From assembly GCA_016584305.1 (NCBI GenBank), contig JACEEZ010006415.1, forward strand, positions 184,001-248,000: DNA of 64,000 bases, in the 5' to 3' direction. The stretch is from Chionoecetes opilio (lineage: Eukaryota > Arthropoda > Malacostraca > Decapoda > Majidae). Position 1 is the first letter of the stretch; every line of letters starts with the position of its first letter. Position numbers and translations under genes: made by a program. This document shows, piece after piece, positions 11,171 to 22,727 of this stretch. Below the pieces are notes generated by a model, which saw nothing but the letters and a program-made list of their open reading frames with translations, did not search any database and was not told where the DNA came from.

Positions 11171-11837
11171 GTGAGTATTAACTACACTTAGTACACTACC
11201 GATACCCTACGATAAGATCACTACCATTCTCTTCGTGGTTATTATAGTCACCGAACCAAATATATGGGGTAGTATTTAGTTTCTGGGCACCACCATTTTT
11301 TTAAGCTGACACTAGTGTTTTCTGATTAGTTTTGATGGTTAAACTACAGTTATACAATACATGGACATTGGTTACGTAACCTGACCTAGCTTGTGGGGGC
11401 TGCGCCCCCCAGACCCCCATTATGTTATTAAGGTAAAACTTTGGAAGAAGTCCTTCACCCCTATCTTTTTTTTCTTCCCCCTATAGCCAACAAGCCTGGG
11501 GAACTGGCGGGAATACGGGGTTTTTGGGTGGGGGAAGCAAATATAAGTGATTTATGGCTCCCCAAAAAATCATCAAAGTCACTATATGTAAAAATCTAGG
11601 GAATTCCCTAGATTAGGGATTTCCCTAGATACCCATTGCTAGGGAATTTTCCTTAATTGATATATGTATAGATTTGGACAATTTTGGGGAGCAATAAATG
11701 AGTCGTGTCTGCCTTCCCTACCCAAAAACCCAAGTTTTCCATAAGGCCACCATGCTTGCTGGCCATAGGAGGTCAAAGAAAAACCTAACCTTTCTAGCCA
11801 GAAGGGGCTGCGCCCCCGATGGACCCCCTAAGGGTTG
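11171..11837. other. TMEM256 intron 1, 5' part: no gene
   Basis: Non-coding. It contains a motif block near 11360-11420 (GTTACGTAACCTGACCTA then GGGGGCTGCGCCCCCC) that recurs near 17020 and 18121, suggesting a dispersed repeat. Short mirrored runs CTAGGGAAT occur near 11595-11650. Confidence 0.45.
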
Positions 11838-11893
11838 CTAATCTAACCTCACTATAACCCCCTAAAAGTTACTAACCTAACCTCACTATAACG
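11838..11893. repeat. 31-bp repeat, left part
   Basis: Units of CTAACCTCACTATAACCCCC plus TAAAAGTTA. The same array resumes at 12542-12790, so a TIR element (11894-12541) inserted into it. Confidence 0.7.
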
Positions 11894-12541
11894 AATACAG
11901 TTGATTCGGGCCACCAGTTGAATCAGGCCGCCTATATTAAATGCATACCAAGCATGCATTTATGTATAACCTTATAGGTTTTAATGAAACCTAACCTAAC
12001 CTTAACCACAAAGTATACCTAACCTAACCTAACCTTAACCACAAAGTATACCTAACCTAACCTTAACCACAAAGTATACCTAACCTAACCTTAACCACAA
12101 AGTATACCTAACCTAACCTTAACCACAAAGTATACCTAACCTAACCTTAACCACAAAGTATACCTAACCTAACCTTAACCACAAAGTATACCTAACCTAA
12201 CCTAACCTTAACCACAAAGTATACCTAACCTAACCTAACCTTAACCACAAAGTATACCTAACCTAACCTAACCTAATCTAACCTTAACCACAAAGTATAC
12301 CTTACCTAACCTAACCTAACCTTAACCACAAAGTATACCTAACCGAACCTTAACCACAAAGTATACCTAACCTAACCTAACCTTAACCATAACCACAAAG
12401 TATACCTAACCTAACCTAACCTAACCTTAACCACAAAGTATACCTAACCTAACCTAACTTTAGCCACAAAGTATACTGTCTGCTGGGTATGCATGCTACT
12501 ATAGGCGGCCTGTTTCAACTGGTGGCCCGAATCAACGGATA
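11894..12541. mobile_element. TIR element whose interior is a CCTAA minisatellite
   Basis: Inverted ends of about 45 bp share GTTGATTCGGGCCACCAGTT, then AGGCCGCCTATA and a GCATGCAT patch. The interior (about 11990-12475) is a tandem array. It sits inside the 31-bp repeat that continues on both sides. A TA-type target is possible, but the exact ends are uncertain by a few bases. Confidence 0.7.
11990..12475. repeat. CCTAA-containing minisatellite (telomere-like)
   Basis: About 17 units of AACCTTAACCACAAAGTATA followed by one to four CCTAA pentamers; one unit is spaced by an extra TTAACCATAACC. CCTAA is the complement of the arthropod telomere repeat TTAGG. The spacer makes this an interstitial, not terminal, array. 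Confidence 0.9.
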
Positions 12542-12790
12542 CCACTATAACCCCCTAAAAATTACTATCTTAACCTCACTATAACCCTCTAAAAGTTACT
12601 AACTTAACCTCACGTTACTCACTATAACCCCCTAAAAATTACTAACCTAACCTCACTATAACCCCTAAAAGTTACTAACCTAACCTCACTATAACCCCCT
12701 AAAAGTTACTAACTTAACCTCCCTATAACCCCTAAAAGTTACTAACCTAACCTCACTATAACCCCCTAAATGTTACCAAAATAACCTCGG
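12542..12790. repeat. 31-bp repeat, right part
   Basis: About eight units of CTCACTATAACCCCCTAAAA plus GTTACTAACCTAAC, with small variants. It continues the array seen at 11838-11893. Confidence 0.85.
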
Positions 12791-13349
12791 CCAAAAATCG
12801 GCCGCATATCAACCCTTCAAATAAGACCAAATAATGCTCTTGAACCATGTGCGTAGTTGTGATAAGACTTGAGAAAGTCACAGGGAAAATCATGCAATCT
12901 GGGGAAAAATCCCTGGCCATCTAAGGAAAATCCCCAGTAAATTAATCACTCACTTAGTCGTGAAATTATTGTAGTCAGTGTAACCCTCTTACTTAACCCT
13001 CTCATTATAATCACATCATCAAACACTTCATAATTACATGAGTAAAAAGTCCTTTCAACTTACCTTCAAAATTGAGATACACCGTGACGGCTGTAAAATG
13101 GCGCCGATACGTGATGGGGTGATTTGCATAACTACGTCGTGGTAGTTATCGACACCACATTTTATATTGTAGTCCAAGGTGGCAGGTTTATTAATGCAAG
13201 TGCAATAATCTTTGGTTTGCAAAATGAGTTTGTGGCACACACAAATAAAAGTTCCTTTGTTTTCTTGTTATTACACTCCAAAAAATACTGGAGTCACCAT
13301 CTGCACAACCTTCTGTGTCCCGGCTGCCAATGTACTGAACTAGATCTAG
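12791..13349. other. TMEM256 intron 1: no gene
   Basis: Non-coding AT-rich sequence. The 60-80 codon frames on both strands (13055-13363) have no recognisable content. Confidence 0.45.
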
Positions 13350-14995
13350 TTAGTTACTGTTAGATTTAGGTTAGGTTAGGTTAGATTTAGTTAGTTACAG
13401 TGAAAGTTACAGTTAGATTTAGTTAGTTACAGTGAAAGTTACAGTTAGATTTAGTTAGTTACTGTTAGATTTAGTTAGTTACAGTTAGATTTAGTTAGTT
13501 ACAGTGAAAGTTACAGTTAGATTTAGTTAGTTACAGTGAAAGTTACAGTTAGATTTAGTTAGTTACAGTGAAAGTTACAGTTAGATTTAGTTAGTTACAG
13601 TGAAAGTTACAGTTAGATTTAGTTAGTTACAGTTAGATTTAGTTAGTTACAGTGAAAGTTACAGTTAGATTTAGTTAGTTACAGTTAGATTTAGTTAGTT
13701 ACAGTTAGATTTAGTTAGTTACAGTTAGATTTAGTTACAGTTAGATTTAGTTAGTTACTGTTAGATTTAGTTAGTTACAGTTAGATTTAGTTAGTTACAG
13801 TTAGATTTAGTTAGTTACAGTTAGATTTAGTTAGTTACAGTTAGATTTATTAGTTAGTGTACAGTTAGATTTAGTTAGTTACAGTTAGATTTAGTTAGTT
13901 ACAGTTAGAATTAGTTACAGTTAGATTTAGTTAGTTAAGTTAGATTATTAGTTACGTTAGATTTAGTTAGTTACGTTAGTTTAGTATGTTAGATTAGTTA
14001 GTTACTGTTAGATTTAGTTAGTTACAGTTAGATTTAGTTACTGTTAGATTTAGTTAGTTACTGTTAGATTTAGTTAGTTACTGTTAGATTTAGTTAGTTA
14101 CAGTTAGATTTAGTTAGTTACAGTTAGATTTAGTTAGTTACGTTAGATTTAGTTAGTTACAGTTAGATTTAGTTAGATTTAGTTAGTTACAGTTAGATTT
14201 AGTTAGTTACAGTTAGATTTAGTTAGTTACAGTTAGATTTAGTTAGTTACAGTGAAAGTTACAGTTAGATTTAGTTAGTTACAGTTAGATTTAGTTAGTT
14301 ACAGTTAGATTTAGTTAGTTACAGTTAGATTTAGTTACTGTTAGATTTAGTTAGTTACAGTTAGATTTAGTTACTGTTAGATTTAGTTAGTTACAGTTAG
14401 ATTTAGTTACTGTTAGATTTAGTTAGTTACAGTTAGATTTAGTTAGTTACTGTTAGATTTAGTTAGTTACAGTTAGATTTAGTTAGTTACAGTTAGATTT
14501 AGTTAGTTACAGTTAGATTTAGTTACTGTTAGATTTAGTTAGTTACTGTTAGATTTAGTTAGTTACAGTTAGATTTAGTTAGTTACAGTTAGATTTAGTT
14601 AGTTACTAGTTAGTAGTTAGTTTAGTTACAGTTGAAAGTTACGTTAGATTTAGTTAGTTACAGTTAGATTTAGTTAGTTTACAGTTAGATTTAGTTAGTT
14701 ACAGTTAGATTTAGTTACGTTAGATTTAGTTATTACAGTTGAATTAGTTAGTTACTGTTATTAGTAGTTACAGTTAGATTTGTTAGTAGTAATACAGTTA
14801 GATTTAGTTAGTTACGTTAGTTTAGTTTACAGTTAGATTGTTAGTTCTATGTTAGATTATTAGTTACAGTTGTTATACTGTTAGATTTAGTTAGTTACTG
14901 TTAGATTTAGTTAGTTACAGTTAGATCTAGTTAGTTACAGTGAAAGTTACAGTTAGATTTAGTTACAGTTACATTTAGTTAGTTACAGTTAGATC
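13350..14995. repeat. ~20-bp AT-rich satellite array
   Basis: Around 75-80 copies of GTTAGATTTAGTTAGTTACA with occasional GTGAAAGTTACA insertions, preceded by TTAGGTTAGGTTAG. Between about 13900-14000 and 14600-14880 the units lose bases at many positions, which may be real decay or noisy long-read consensus. Confidence 0.95.
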
Positions 14996-15148
14996 GCAGC
15001 CTGGCCTGACATCACCGAGGTAGCAATTATACGCGGAGTAATATAAACATCAATATATTCCCCTATATGATTATTATGCAATACATATGCTTAAATATAT
15101 CAGAAAGGTTGATGTGGTATGAATTTAAGAGCATTTCGTATCCATATA

Positions 15149-16665
15149 CAGGGAGGTCCCGAAGATACGAGCAGTTAGGTTCCACCTGGCATACTCGTAA
15201 AGCGAAATCTCGTATGACGAAACACATAACTAATGGTAAAATATAGGTTTGGTTCCAGGACCCCATCAATTAAAATAAATAAATAATGACATGTTTTTCA
15301 AGCTAAAATAAACTATAGCAAACACAACAAACACTCAGCGTCTATATTACCCACACTGTACTACCTATTCTGTAGAAAAACCATTCTGAAAGAGAAAATA
15401 GCACACAAAATAACATAACTGCACATTAATTAAACATAAAACATAAATGATGTCATCAAGCTCATCATCAGTCACCAGCCAATGATAAACTGTTTTTAAA
15501 ACTTCTCAACCAATCACAAGTCAGCGAGACATATTTCCGGGCAAGAATGGCATGCCAGACTGCCTCTCTCCGCCTTCTGTCCCCGTCATCTCAAACTAAT
15601 TCTTTTATTTGGAATGCTTGCGTTTTAAGGAGTTTTAATGTATCAGATAGTAAGATATATAAGTAAGGAGCCTGTGTTGCTAGTGTTTTGGTGGTAGAAG
15701 GTGTGTATGTGGGTTGAAATAGTGAATATTTGTGATATGGGGCGGCCCCGCGGCAAGAATTTCTCTGTCACTCACTGCCCCGCCAGTCTCATCATAACAT
15801 CTTTAAATCACCCTTATTTAAGGTGACACACGGTGCTACATTGATATAGATAATGACACGTGTATATAACATCTCGCCATAATCACTAAGTTGTATAATA
15901 ACGAGTAATAAGACGTTTAATCCTGCCCAAACCTACCGTGGCGGCTCCAGTGGCGCCGCCACTCAAAACTTTTGAGTAAAAACCCTCCGTCATCCGCCTC
16001 ACCTGTGCCTTCCTGAAGACAGTCAGCTCCCACGCCTGTGATAGCACCATAGGATATCACCAGGGATCATAGGATTCCTCAGGGGGTTCTCACTCCCCTA
16101 CTAAATATTACCAAAGACATCTATCTCCCTTGGTCTAATGGTGTTGATATCCACCTCACGGGCTTCATGGGCCGGCTCATGCTGCTGCTGCTGCTGCTGC
16201 TGCTGCCGCCAAAGGCCGTGCTGCCAGACGTGGATGAGTCCCTTGCTTGTATTTCATCTCTTTACTCATATATATGAATAATAGCCATCCAAATGCAATC
16301 ATATGTCTACATTCACCTAGAGAAATGATATTTCATAGCATACCAAACAATAATAAGCGAGCCTGGAGACTCCCTGCCTCTGCTAATACCAGTCTCGAGC
16401 AGTCGTTGGCCAGTCTGCACGTTATTTTCAGATTGATTATAATCAATCTGAAAATAACGATAATTATCGTACAACCTTAGGTAAAATCAAGTAAAGTCAG
16501 TAAATGTTTATAATTTTAGTAAATAACTTGGTAATTTTACTCAACCCAGTTTGAATGTCGTAACATTGGATTTTCGATCTCGTATATTGAAAATAGACCC
16601 TAATTTACACATCTCGTATCATCGGATTCTCGTATATCAAATGCTCGTATAACGGGACCTCCCTG
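15149..16665. mobile_element. pogo/Tigger-like TIR element
   Basis: Ends CAGGGAGGTCCCGAAGATAC and, reversed, CAGGGAGGTCCCGTTATACG with TA on both sides (15147-15148, 16666-16667). A sub-terminal TTGGTTCCAGGACCCC block resembles Tigger-type elements. The 1.5-kb body shows no DDE transposase frame. Inside are a (CTG)8 run at ~16180 within a short frame that begins like a signal peptide, and a perfect 38-nt palindrome (16421-16458). Confidence 0.65.
16421..16458. repeat. Perfect 38-nt palindrome
   Basis: GTTATTTTCAGATTGATTA is followed directly by its exact reverse complement, with no loop. Confidence 0.95.
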
Positions 16666-17110
16666 TATGCAGTAATTAATGCAAACTGTACCTGGTTCCT
16701 TTCACAGGCACTACATAGCCAGCTGTAATCAAGCTTATCAAGGGTGTACTGGGGCTCAGTCTAGCTAGGAAGCGCTCGGGAGTGGATTTGACTGGACTTA
16801 GAATTTTTTGAGGCACCTCATATTTCATAGCGGCCGTGTGGGTTAACCAAGGCCGAGCGCACACTGGAACCTTTACAGATGTGAAGTACAATAAGCATAC
16901 AATACAGTGCGGTAGTTCATTTCAGTCAAAGCCGGAAGGATGAGTTCCAAAGTATTTCCATAACTATGTGCATTACATTATTTTAAAGGTAGAACTGCAG
17001 TTTAATACAAAGCATGGACATCGGTTACATAACCTGACCTAACTAGGAGGGGGGTGCCCCTACCACCCCCATTCCTGCTAGTTTGACAACCTAACCGGGG
17101 CATGGGTTAC

Positions 17111-18121
17111 AGATTTATTTAATGCCTAAAAAGGTGAATGTGCCAGACATCAGAGGCATATGGCACTATGGCAAAGCATATAAAGGGGAGGGGTTAAGGA
17201 ATAATAGTGAAACGGTGAGGGAAGGGGAAAGAATGAATGTTACAGCAGGATGGTTAGATCAGATGTAGGATGTGGATTTGTTGGAGGAAGGAGGTTAAAT
17301 TTTCCAGGGAGAAGGAGAGGGATTCCGGGAGAATGTCCGCAAGACAGGGAGGTCGGGAAAGGGAGGACAAATGAGGGAAGGAACTGGAACGGGCAGGAGT
17401 AAGATGGGGGCAGGATATTAGGACATGTTGGACAGTAAGAGGAACTTGACAGGGTGTGCAGAGGGTTGGGGAGGAGCGTGACATGAGATAGAGAGTGTGT
17501 GAGGTTGGTATGGCCTATGCGTAAGCGTGCGAGAGCAGTCTCCCAACGTCTATTAGAGTGGTAAGGATTTGACCATGGAGAGATAGAGGGTTTGATCAGG
17601 CGAAGTTTATTGGCAGAGAAAGTGGTCCAGGAGGATTGCCAGTGGTCGAATAGGAAAGATTTAAAGGAAGGGTAGTAGTCAGAGGCTGGCAAGTTTGAGA
17701 AACGGGGGCATTGGGACACAGTGGCCGAACGCCAAAGAATCAACGGGTTCGTTGCCCGAGATACCCACGTGACTCGGTACCCAGCAGAAGCAAATTATTT
17801 TGTGACGTATGGATAGTCAGAATAACCAGTCTTGGATCTCCCGAACAAGAGGGTGAAGTGAGCGAAGAGATTGTATAAGAGAAAGGGAATCAGTGAAGAT
17901 AGTGAAGGAACAGGATGGGTAGAAAAGTATGCGTTTCAAGGCGAAGAGGATGGCGTACAATTCCGTTGTAAGAACAGTGGATTCTGTAGGTAGTTGGTAT
18001 TGATAGTGAAGAGAGGGGAAGAGGACAGCCAAGCCAGAACCGGAGTGGGATTTAGAACCGTCGGTGTAGAAGTGGGTGCTAGAGGAATGAGTGGAAAGGT
18101 GTTCAAGAAAGTGAGAGCGGA
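17111..18121 (-). pseudogene. 5'-truncated LINE with RNase H (I-like clade)
   Basis: The minus strand encodes a broken RNase H domain. YTDGSKSHSGSGLAV appears near 18070-18020, TTELYAILFALKRI and FTIFTDSLS at 18032-17817, then after an in-frame TGA the motif WVPSHVGISGNEPVD near 17770. A downstream frame carries RLRIGHTNLTH and, in another frame, PLTVQHVLISCPH, the usual Cys/His-rich LINE tail. RNase H after the reverse transcriptase is typical of I/R1-group non-LTR elements. At least one stop and one frameshift make it inactive. The 3' end matches fragments at 55063 and 63731. Confidence 0.85.
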
Positions 18122-19330
18122 GACCTAACCCAACCCCCAGACCCCCCTTATGTTATTGTATTGAACTGCAGAAGAAGCGTTTTTATGTGTTTTTTAATGA
18201 ACTAGGCACTCCTTTTTTATGGAAAACAAAAAGTCATATTTATACCGCCCTCAAGCAAAAAAAGTAAGTGATATCCGTAGAAACGGTTAAGTTAGGTTAT
18301 ATTAGATTAGGTTAAACATGGGGTTAATCAAACTTATCGAAAATGAGCACCACCTGACCAAGGTGAAGGGTCATAGGTCATACATGAAAGGTTAATAACT
18401 CAGTAGTTAGGTGAGTTACAGCCATAGTTTCACTTGACCACTAATAGGAAATGATATGAGCCTGAACTGTTCATGACATTGAAAATCACCTGCAAGGTCA
18501 CTTGTCAAAAGCATTTATATGAAATGAATTGTTAAATATGGGATTTACAGCCATGGTGTCAAGGCAGCTCTGGTAGGAATTCAGTTGCGACTTTGAAATG
18601 ACCTTGAAAGTAATTTGAAGGTCACTGACCTGACGGTTGTTTGGTCTCAGAGCTCTGGCCATCTGGTCCTAGTTTTCTTTCCTGGTAGGTATGGAACCAT
18701 GTGCAGGTGTTGGACTTCATGTTATGCTTCAATGGTGCTCCAGGTCAAAGTTATACAAGCGACAGGAATGCAAGGCACACAATAGCCCAGGAAATATGTA
18801 TGTAGTTAGCTCTGGACTCATAATGACAGGCTTTGATGGGTGGCTGGCTGAATAAAAACAAAAAGCAGTCAAATGCAATAATGACCTGTGTTCAGTAAAT
18901 CTGATGGGCAACAAATGAATGAGGGTCAGATGGCTAGCCTCAGCACACCCCAGGCTGCTGCTTAGAGGGGGAGTAGAAGAGACACCGGGCAGGCATACAG
19001 AGGGAAACTCCTACTTACTTTGGAGCAAGAAAGAACATGGAGTTAAAAGTTTTACATGTATATTTCTGCTTGAATCTTCCAAGTCACCATCATGTGTGGA
19101 GGGAGAGAGGGAGAAAGACTACAAGACTTTAAGTGGGGGGGGGGGGGGTGAACAGCTGGTTGATGCCGAGATTATTATTGAATATAAAATGTCTGTTTTA
19201 TATTATATGTAGCTATAGATAGCTCTAGTGTAAAACCTAGAACTTTAGCTATAATAATACCAAATGTATTAAGTTAAAATAAAAAAAGAGAGAGAGAGAG
19301 CATTGTTACCATTTGACCATTCCCTTCCAG
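18122..19330. other. TMEM256 intron 1, 3' part: no gene
   Basis: Non-coding. A G10-12 tract lies near 19135 and a short (GA)n near 19290. No exon was recognised before the TMEM256 acceptor at 19321-19330. Confidence 0.45.
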
Positions 19331-19475
19331 AGTGGAGGTCATCAGCTTGCCAAGGAAGTGTCTGAGAAGTGTTCCGTCGCCATGCTCAACATCCCCTCGC
19401 ACGCACGCTGGTTTGTGCGTCTGGCCGGCCTCTCCGGCGCCTCGGCTGTGGCTCTCGGGGCTTACGGGGCCCATG
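19331..19475 (+). CDS. TMEM256: TMEM256 homolog, exon 2
   Basis: Acceptor CCCTTCCAG precedes it; donor GTAGGT follows. It encodes residues 39-86 plus the first base of codon 87. The stretch WFVRLAGLSGASAVALGAYG is the first conserved DUF423 segment and first hydrophobic helix (human counterpart RLGALSGAAALG..SYGAHG). Entry phase 0, exit phase 1. Confidence 0.9.
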
Positions 19476-19486
19476 GTAGGTAGCAA

Positions 19487-19803
19487 TCTCGTCTCGCGGC
19501 CTCACGTAGCTTCCTTATTTTCTTATGTTCTTAGTGACTGCCGGGTGATACAAAAGTAACTACAATACAGTTTTGAACATTAAGTTAAGGCATCTGCTAA
19601 GGGACTATTCTGCAGCACGGGAAACTGGTGAAAAGTTGATCCAGCATACGGCAACTTTTTGGGCTGCACTGTGCAATATGTAACACACAACACATTCCCT
19701 CTTTCCCTTTCCCTTCCCATTCGCTCTTTCATTTACAGGAACTACCACGTGTAGGTCTCGCGGCCTCTTGTAGGTTCCTTATTTTCTTATGTTCTTATGT
19801 TCA
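19487..19803 (+). mobile_element. CR1-like LINE 3'-end fragments (two)
   Basis: Two short copies of the tail consensus GGAACTACCACGTGTAGGTC then CTTCCTTATTTTCTTATGTTC (19487-19535 partial; 19733-19803). The same tail recurs at 32935, 33185, 36588, 37020 and, inverted, 38959. Confidence 0.6.
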
Positions 19804-20050
19804 GTCTTGTGCAGGCCTGTTTTAGCCTATGTTTGCTAATAATCTACACGCCACATCTGGAAGGGGACGAACAGGCGTTAGGTATAGAAAAATAACCATC
19901 GTATTCACGTTAATATTCGCTTTTACAATAATATCCATTGATGTCCATGATGATATTCAGTGATTAAAATTAGATACCTACCAAAAGTTTACCTGGGGTG
20001 TTCTTTGACTACATCATCAGAGTTTTTGTAATACATGTTGCATTTCACTC

Positions 20051-20264
20051 TATAGGCTATCTTTTTTAACGAGGCAAAAATTCCTGCCCCTTGCTGCTTA
20101 CTGACTGATATTCGATGCCAGGAGAAGGAAATACTACGCTTCTTCTAAATGTCAGCTGTATTTGATCATAGTAAACCATATTATTAGGTAAACATAGGCA
20201 TAATTTTAAGCATGAGACCTTAAGATAACATGGAATTTTTGCCTTGTTAAAAAAAATAGACTAG
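20051..20264. mobile_element. TIR MITE, family B copy 1
   Basis: Inverted ends contain TCTTTTTTAACGAGGCAAAA and, reversed, CTATTTTTTTTAACAAGGCA; a near-identical copy is at 34579-34791. It lies about 30 bases upstream of the TMEM256 exon 3 acceptor. Confidence 0.7.
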
Positions 20265-20293
20265 TATTACACTTCCTTTTGTTTGTGTTTCAG

Positions 20294-20412
20294 TGTTTTA
20301 CCGCCGCGAGTACCCTGAGGAGCTGAAGCACGTGTACGAAACAGCCAACCGCTACCACTTCCTGCACACCCTGGCCCTGCTAGGCGTGCCCCTCTGCCGC
20401 CGCCCCAAGCTG
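20294..20412 (+). CDS. TMEM256: TMEM256 homolog, exon 3
   Basis: Acceptor GTGTTTCAG ends at 20293 and donor GTGAGC starts at 20413. It encodes residues 87-126: YRREYPEELKHVYETANRYH, then FLHTLALLGVPLCRRPKL. The NRYHFLHTLALLGVP block is the family's most conserved segment (human NKHHFLHSLALLGVP). Exit phase 0. Confidence 0.95.
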
Positions 20413-20455
20413 GTGAGCCAATACAGTACACCCACAGAAAGTGTTTACAGTACCT

Positions 20456-20652
20456 TTAACCCCTTCACGCCCAGATCTTTCCTTTGCTATATGAAATCCT
20501 CTGTTATTAGCCATAAAATAACTAAAAGTAACTGTATATACCAAATTAACTAGTGGACAAGAATACTAAGCAGGTCATATCTATAAAATATTGCTTATAT
20601 TCACTAAAAATTGTCTAATGGTACCCAAATTACAATGGGAAATACGTTCTGG
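20456..20652 (+). mobile_element. piggyBac-like MITE copy 2, left half (split)
   Basis: Begins TTAACCCCTTCACGCCCAGA and follows the family body to ACGTTCTGG, where a hAT-like element interrupts it. The missing right end appears 12 kb away at 32675-32700. Confidence 0.75.
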
Positions 20653-21899
20653 CAGGGTGGTTGATTTTTTTTTATTTTAAAAAAAAAAAAAAAAATCGGA
20701 TTTATTTGATTTAAATCGGCTTTATTTTATTTAAATAATTTCTTTTTATTTATATTAATTTGATGTTCTACATGAAATCTAACTACTACAGGATATTATT
20801 TAGCATATTTATAACTAAAAAGCGAAAGAATAAGTGAATAAAAATTGCATGTAACATGAAATACAGATGAATTTACATATTTCTATTTCTGTGATGGACG
20901 TTTTCACATCAATAGGCCTAGGTCTATAAACGCGTTTTAGCGACGTTTGCCAGGCCGGTCTAGGCTGACCCAGGCTGGCCCAGGCTGACCCAGGCTGGCC
21001 CAGGCTGCACTGATGCTCGCGAAAACACATCCAGACTAACCCTGTCCCATTCGTGGTTCCTATTGGCTGGGGGATCGAGTGGGCGGTCTTTACCGTCCTG
21101 CAAGCCTTACCCCCCCCCCCCCCCCCCAAGACACACCAAATGATTATAATCATTTGGTGATAATTATCAATTTGACCTCCGGTAACAACCTCCTAGCTGC
21201 CATATGAAAGAAAGGTCATCATTCTGTCTGTGATGAGAGTCAGCTGCACAAAATATTGCCTGATTTTGCTATATCATGCTGTTCGGCCTAATTTTTCAGT
21301 CATGCCTGCTACTTGACTTCCTAATGGGAAGTCAATCGGATTCAATGGGATTTTTGTTGTAGTAATAATTACTTCGGCGGTTAAACAAGAGAATTATATT
21401 TTTTGTTTGATAATTATATAATTAATCATAGTGCATATTAAACTTTGGTTAATATCACTTTGGCTTTTTATAAACAAAAGTAACATGCACATTCAACTTT
21501 TGGTTATAGTAGTGTGGCTTTTTGTACAGTACAACAAAAATATATATATAAATGAGAAAAAAATATTTCTGCTGTGAAAACAGCCACATGGCAATTTGCT
21601 ATCTCAAAGTGCCACAGTGGATTCCCCGCACCACTCATTGTGTCTCATTATGATATCATTATACTACAATGATAACATTGGTGTTCATAAAGCCCATTGG
21701 CTTAATTTTCATTCTTTTCCCTCTCGTTTTCAATTAATGATAAGGTTATGATTTAAATCAGTGATTTAAATAAAAATCATTTGATTTAAATCATTATTTA
21801 AATCAGTGATTAAAATCAACTTGATTTAAATCAGTGATTAAAATCAACTTGATTTAAATCAGTGATTAAAATCAACTTGATTTAAATCAAACAACCCTG
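20653..21899. mobile_element. hAT-like element C, copy 1 (left boundary of 12-kb block)
   Basis: Starts CAGGGTGGTTGATTTTTTTT and ends with the inverse of CAGGGTTGTTTGATTTAAAT, with runs of GATTTAAATC at both ends. The interior is about 99% identical by eye to 31505-32674. Outer flank is CGTTCTGG (20645-20652); inner flank is GGACATGG, so the two flanks of this copy do not match. No transposase frame was seen. Confidence 0.8.
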
Positions 21900-22727
21900 G
21901 GACATGGTGCTGGAGTGTGTGAGAGAAAGGGGCGAGAAGAACGAGGGGGTCAGAGCGTGCAAGGACAGGGATAAATGGAGACTCATCTGTCGCGGCCATC
22001 ACCATAATTGTCACTTGGGTGGTACGAGATCAATAAACTAAACGAATTACGACTTCTTTTGTAACTAAACAAACATGCGACCATTCTTTACTTTTCCAAT
22101 TTATTTTTGAAAATTTAACCCTATCCACTTATTTAGTGAATTTCCAGGAGGGCATCAGAGATAGATAGATAGATGGCCACTGCAGATAGTGTGCCAGTAC
22201 CATTATAGAAGGGTCCAGGAACCAGCAGGCACCAAGACATAGCATTATTTTGTTTACATTTTACATTGCAGTGTACAGTGGAAGACAGGGAAGTTGGCGG
22301 TGTCTTGCATCCTTGACAAATTTAGTTTAATTCCCTTCCGGCGCTTCCTATGAGGAATGATTGAAAAAAAAGGTGTCTGACAACTCACTCACGGCCTTGA
22401 CTTCCTGCTTGCAGTTCAAATCATTAGTCATTAATGGTCAGTGACCAGGACGTATTGCTTCCTATCGTCACTCCCGGTTCGATTTCCCAAAACGTCACCA
22501 AAACATTTCGGGAAAGTGTTTTCGCTCAGTTGGATATGGGGCCTAAGCCACAGTTGACTGCAGACCAGATCACCCTTATTCACAGCTTATATAAGATCGG
22601 TTTTAGTTAAAAAAAAATTGTAAGGGAGACTGTGTTAGCTCAACGAACGGCTGAGCGGTGGCTTACTGTACAGTGTACTGTACAAGTACACTGATACAAG
22701 TACAAGTCTGCAGTCCAGATCACAGGA
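21900..22727. other. Cargo, left part: no gene
   Basis: Non-coding sequence between element C copy 1 and the GAG-rich array. No exon or known repeat was recognised. Confidence 0.45.

Noticed and set aside
11990..12475. True chromosome end
   Set aside because: CCTAA pentamers are interrupted by a fixed spacer in every unit, and single-copy genes lie on both sides.
20815..21153. 112-codon minus frame in element C, and its counterpart at 31689-32011
   Set aside because: Present in both element copies but with different frames after small indels; no transposase motifs.
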